A stretch of 64,000 nucleotides of DNA from Hippasteria phrygiana (taxonomy: Eukaryota; Echinodermata; Asteroidea; Valvatida; Goniasteridae), in assembly GCA_037893225.1 (NCBI GenBank), contig JAZGUH010000331.1:2232001-2296000 (forward strand), read 5' to 3'. The notes under the pieces were generated by a model, which saw nothing but the letters and a program-made list of their open reading frames with translations, had not been told where the DNA came from and did not search any database. Position 1 is the stretch's first letter; each line of letters opens with the position of its first letter. The position numbers and the translations under genes were made by a program. Below are positions 61,601 through 64,000 of this stretch, piece by piece.

Positions 61601-63694
61601 CCTGCACCCTTAAAACCCGCACCCATCTCTTACTCTCACATTCTAACCCGAACACAAGCACTCTTACTCTAAGGGCCATGTCACACACGAAAATTTTCAG
61701 GCAATCGGGTCCAACCAAATTCCACATAGAAAAACAAGGAATTCTTTTATTTTCACCAAACTGTCTTAAGAAGAAAAATGTCTTTATTGCACTTGAAGAA
61801 TTTCTTTTCGGCTGCAGCGCTGTTACTTGCCCACAAATTGCTTGTTAAAATTGCATTGTGTAACAAGGCCCTAACTCTAGCACTCTTAAAACCTGCACTC
61901 TTAAAACCCGCACTCTTAAAACCCGCACTCTTAAAACCCGCACCCTTAAAACCCGCACCCTTAAAACCCGCACCCTTAAAACCCGCACCCTTAAAACCTG
62001 CACCCTTAAAACCCGCACCCATCTCTTACTCTCACATTCTAACCCGAACACAAGCACTCTTACTCTAAGGGCCATGTCACACAGGAAAATTTTCAGGCAA
62101 TCGGGTCCAACCAAATTCCACATAGAAAAACAAGCAATTCTTTTATTTTCACCAAACTGTCTTAAGAAGAAAAATGTCTTTATTGCACTTGAAGAATTTC
62201 TTTTCGGCTGCAGCGCTGTTACTTGCCCACAAATTGCTTGTTAAAATTGCATTGTGTAACAAGGCCCTAACTCTAGCACTCTTAAAACCCGCACTCTTAA
62301 AACCCGCACTCTTAAAACCCGCACTCTTCAAACCCGCACCCTTAAAACCCGCACCCTTAAAACCCGCACTCTTAAAACCCGCACCCTTAAAACCTGCCCC
62401 CTTAAAACCCGCACCCATCTCTTACTCTCACATTCTAACCCGAACACAAGCACTCTTACTCTAAGGGCCATGTCACACAGGAAAATTTTCAGGCAATCGG
62501 GTCCAACCAAATTCCACATAGAAAAACAGGGAATTCTTCTATTTTCACCAAACTGTCTTAAGAAGAAAAATGTCTTTACTGCACTTTAAGAATTTCTTTT
62601 CGGCTGCAGCGCTGTTACTTGCCCACAAATTGCTTGTTAAAATTGCATTGTGTAACAAGGCCCTAACTCTAGCACTCTTAAAACCCGCACCCTTAAAACC
62701 CGCACTCTTAAAACCCGCACCCTTAAAACCTGCACCCTTAAAACCCGCACCCTTAAAACCCGCACCCTTAAAACCCGCACCCTTAAAACCCGCACCCTTA
62801 AAACCCGCACCCTTAAAACCTGCACCCTTAAAACCCGCACCCATCTCTTACTCTCACATTCTAACCCGAACACAAGCACTCTTACTCTGAGGGCCATGTC
62901 ACACAGGAAAATTTTCAGGCAATCGGGTCCAACCAAATTCCACATAGAAAAACAAGGAATTCTTTTATTTTCACCAAACTGTCTTAAGAAGAAAAATGTC
63001 TTTATTGCACTTGAAGAATTTCTTTTCGGCTGCAGCGCTGTTACTTGCCCACAAATTGCTTGTTAAAATTGCATTGTGTAACAAGGCCCTAACTCTAGCA
63101 CTCTTAAAACCCGCACTCTTAAAACCCGCACTCTTCAAACCCGCACCCTTAAAACCCGCACCCTTAAAACCCGCACCCTTAAAACCCGCACCCTTAAAAC
63201 CCGCACTCTTAAAACCCGCACCCTTAAAACCCGCACCCTTAAAACCCGCACCCTTAAAACCCGCACCCTTAAAACCTGCACCCTTAAAACCCGCACCCTT
63301 AAAACCTGCCCCCTTAAAACCCGCACCCATCTCTTACTCTCACATTCTAACCCGAACACAAGCACTCTTACTCTAAGGGCCATGTCACACAGGAAAATTT
63401 TCAGGCAATCGGGTCCAACCAAATTCCACATAGAAAAACAAGGAATTCTTTTATTTTCACCAAACTGTCTTAAGAAGAAAAATGTCTTTATTGCACTTGA
63501 AGAATTTCTTTTCGGCTGCAGCGCTGTTACTTGCCCACAAATTGCTTGTTAAAATTGCATTGTGTAACAAGGCCCTAACTCTAGCACTCTTAAAACCTGC
63601 ACTCTTAAAACCCGCACCCTTAAAACCCGCACCCTTAAAACCCGCACCCTTAAAACCCGCACCCTTAAAACCCGCACTCTTAAAACCCGCACCC

Positions 63695-63865
63695 TAACTC
63701 GAACCTTAACCCAAACACTTGCACTCAAACCCTTAACTCTAACAACTAATTTGAACACCCCTAACTCGATCACTCTTAAAACCCGCACCCTTAAAACCCG
63801 CACCCTTAAAACCCGCACCCTTAAAACCCGCACCCTTAAAACCCGCACCCTTAAAACCCGCACCC
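63695..63865 (+). repeat. Linker plus 6-unit array without MITE
   Basis: The long telomere-like linker ends CTCGATCACTC and enters a 6-unit array at 63776-63865, then a second linker and the divergent L. This is the third case of a linker followed by array with no MITE, and again it stands with the CTCGATCACTC linker and the divergent L form. Confidence 0.9.
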
Positions 63866-63940
63866 TAACTCAAACCCTTAACTCTAACGACTAATTTGAA
63901 CACCCCTAACTCGATCACTCTATTTTTCCATCAACTCCAG

Positions 63941-64000
63941 GAGAGATCAACCTCCGGCTCCTGGCTGTTCAAGACCTCGAGGCCTTTCAAGATTATATCC
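63941..64000 (+). other. Partial L exon-like segment at window end
   Basis: This is the start of a further L copy after the acceptor CATCAACTCCAG. It carries the GGCCTTTCAAGATTATATCC form seen otherwise only at 49284-49445. It is cut by the window end. Confidence 0.85.

Larger units (their letters stand above)
1..64000 (+). repeat. Nested satellite array filling the whole window
   Basis: The full window is built from four recurring blocks in one orientation: module L (exon-like block plus TC microsatellite), a 198-199 bp MITE-like element, a 15-bp minisatellite, and CCCTAA-like linkers. By hand count there are 124 MITE copies, about 1,500 15-bp units and 32 L blocks, two of them cut by the window ends. 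No stretch over 300 bases lies outside these blocks. No coding gene, rRNA, tRNA or CRISPR array was found. Family-level knowledge: such arrays occur in eukaryotic subtelomeres and heterochromatin. The chromosomal position here is inferred only from the telomere-like linkers. Confidence 0.95.
55637..64000 (+). repeat. Higher-order unit 31 (over 8.3 kb, incomplete)
   Basis: Nineteen MITEs without an intervening L start at 55790, 56276, 56656, 57156, 57552, 57948, 58328, 58753, 59149, 59545, 59971, 60457, 60853, 61248, 61673, 62069, 62465, 62891 and 63377. Arrays hold 15, 8, 16, 9, 9, 8, 11, 9, 9, 11, 15, 9, 9, 11, 9, 9, 11, 15 and 7 units. The cycles at 58328-59971 recur 2,920 bp later with identical unit counts. 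A partial L closes the window. Confidence 0.95.

Noticed and set aside
1..64000. Retrovirus, LTR element or other autonomous transposon
   Set aside because: No reverse transcriptase, integrase or transposase frame, no long terminal repeats and no poly-A tail are visible anywhere in the window.

Overview
This window is not a gene region. Essentially all 64 kb is one nested tandem-repeat array (satellite) in a single orientation, and I see no gene I can support. The long open frames on both strands are artefacts of a 15-bp repeat, whose length is a multiple of three. The DNA looks eukaryotic: it has kilobase higher-order repeats, TC-rich microsatellites, short non-coding inverted-repeat elements, degenerate telomere-type CCCTAA sequence and many CpG-to-TpG variants. 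An animal subtelomeric or heterochromatic block fits best, but the species cannot be named from the sequence.

Four building blocks recur. (1) Module L is a roughly 210-bp unique block carrying a 160-bp exon-like segment bounded by a plausible splice acceptor and a GTAAGT donor. A TC-rich microsatellite follows it. There are 30 complete L exon segments plus a partial one at each end of the window. (2) A 198-199 bp element begins GGGCC and ends GGCCC, has imperfect terminal inverted repeats of about 33 bp, and is flanked by TAA on both sides. It is a MITE-like element, tentatively PIF/Harbinger (Tourist-like). I count 124 copies by hand, one of them truncated. (3) After every MITE lies a minisatellite of 4 to 29 units of TTAAAACCCGCACCC, about 1,500 units in total. 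Its G-rich strand fits the canonical G-quadruplex pattern. (4) Short linkers are made of degenerate CCCTAA-like hexamers.

The order is L, then 1 to 19 cycles of MITE + minisatellite + linker, then a terminal telomere-like linker, then the next L. Phased on the first base of the window, this gives 31 higher-order units of 744 bp to more than 8.3 kb.

From 1 to about 35 kb the units are very homogeneous and carry kilobase duplications with exact offsets (1,110, 2,586, 5,100, 7,527 and 12,492 bp). From about 38 to 64 kb the L modules carry different diagnostic bases, the arrays are more varied, and the last unit runs 8.3 kb with 19 MITE copies and no L. Two duplication joints can be mapped inside chimeric MITE copies, which points to unequal crossover within the MITE/array border.

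The points most worth following up are the MITE captured in telomere-like DNA and amplified with it, the very high density of potential G-quadruplexes on one strand, the repeated splice-site-bounded L segment, and the mapped crossover joints.
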